Of a stretch of DNA of 5,036 nucleotides, positions 4,625 through 5,036 are shown piece after piece. The notes below the pieces were generated by a model. That model ran no database searches. It saw only the letters and a program-made list of their open reading frames with translations, and had not been told where the DNA came from. This DNA comes from Promethearchaeota archaeon (lineage in GTDB: Archaea; Asgardarchaeota; Lokiarchaeia; Sigyniarchaeales; SOKP01): positions 1-5,036 of the forward strand of contig JAUWNA010000183.1 of assembly GCA_030612905.1 (NCBI GenBank), in the 5' to 3' direction. Position 1 is the stretch's first letter, and each line of letters begins with the position of its first letter. The translations under genes were made by a program, and so were the position numbers.

Positions 4625-5036
4625 ATGTCCGATAAAGACACGGAAATTGCTAAACATTTAGAAAGTAGTAGCTCAGAAATAGTTCCTTTGAAAGAAAAGT
4701 TATCCTATAGTTTTGCTCAAATGCCTGGCACATTCTATGGAGGTATGATGGGTGTAATCCAATCTTTCTACTTCGCATGGATGGGATTATTAAACATATG
4801 GATTTTTATTGCACAGATTATATATGCGGTTTGGAATGTTGTAAATGATCCGATTTTTGGTAATGCAATTGGAAATACACGATATTATAACAAAAAAAGA
4901 GGGGAAGTTCAAAGATATATCCCTTATATTAAATTTGGTGCTCCGCTTTTCAGTATATGTTTCGCGTTGGTATTTTTTCCGCCAATATCGTGGAAAGGAC
5001 AGACTTCAAATTTTACGATTCAGATTTGGCTCTTCA
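4625..5036 (+). CDS. GPH-family (MelB-like) major facilitator transporter, N-terminal part
   Basis: The first 137 residues are visible; the frame runs off the window. After a hydrophilic N-terminal segment of about 25 residues comes LSYSFAQMPGTFYGG, then hydrophobic segments at roughly 36-55, 56-73 and 101-119, consistent with the first three transmembrane helices. Between the second and third lies NDPIFGNAIGNTR, the hallmark loop of the glycoside-pentoside-hexuronide:cation symporters, followed by RYIPYIKFGAP, which matches the usual RRPYIxxGAP. These proteins import sugars or related solutes with Na+ or H+ across the cytoplasmic membrane; the substrate here cannot be told. Relative to MelB, the Asp matching D59 is kept (D75) but that matching D55 is Asn (N71), and the Arg52 position is Ala (A68), so the cation coupling may differ. 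A terminator-like tract separates it from the preceding gene. Confidence 0.8.
   Translation, partial: MSDKDTEIAKHLESSSSEIVPLKEKLSYSFAQMPGTFYGGMMGVIQSFYFAWMGLLNIWIFIAQIIYAVWNVVNDPIFGNAIGNTRYYNKKRGEVQRYIPYIKFGAPLFSICFALVFFPPISWKGQTSNFTIQIWLF

Noticed and set aside
1..5036. CRISPR arrays, tRNA or rRNA genes, insertion sequences
   Set aside because: I saw no regularly spaced repeats, cloverleaf-like segments, ribosomal RNA motifs, transposase signatures or flanking inverted repeats on either strand.

Overview
This AT-rich window reads as archaeal. All genes are on the + strand, intergenic stretches are very AT-rich with TATA-like boxes, and gene ends carry T-rich tracts rather than GC-rich bacterial hairpins. 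The gene mix (rubredoxins, acyl-CoA dehydrogenase, D-aminoacylase, GPH-type sugar/cation symporter) is one I associate with anaerobic Asgard archaea, Lokiarchaeota-like in particular. That placement is inference from general character. No marker gene is present, and an anaerobic bacterium is not strictly excluded.

Layout: (1) positions 2-733 hold the 3' part of an FAD/NAD(P)H oxidoreductase of the rubredoxin-reductase type with a rubredoxin fused to its C-terminus. (2) Nine bases later, 743-889 encode a divergent 48-aa rubredoxin. (3) Positions 971-2593 encode a complete N-acyl-D-amino-acid deacylase (D-aminoacylase, amidohydrolase superfamily) behind its own TATA-like box. (4) Positions 2797-2937 encode a 46-aa rubredoxin. 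(5) Positions 3101-4507 encode an acyl-CoA dehydrogenase with a full-length rubredoxin fused to its C-terminus. (6) From 4625 to the window end runs the start of a GPH-family (MelB-like) membrane transporter. The longest gene-free stretch is about 200 bases (2594-2796).

The main signal is four separate rubredoxin modules in 5 kb, two as C-terminal fusions and two free-standing. The fusions sit on opposite ends of a plausible electron path: an NAD(P)H-handling flavoprotein and an acyl-CoA-handling flavoprotein. The simplest reading is a rubredoxin-centred circuit linking acyl-CoA oxidation or enoyl-CoA reduction to NAD(P)(H), with rubredoxin in the place usually held by electron-transfer flavoprotein (ETF). 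This is a hypothesis from gene content and domain architecture only; ETF genes may lie outside the window. The D-aminoacylase and the transporter look like scavenging functions and have no evident mechanistic tie to the redox genes.
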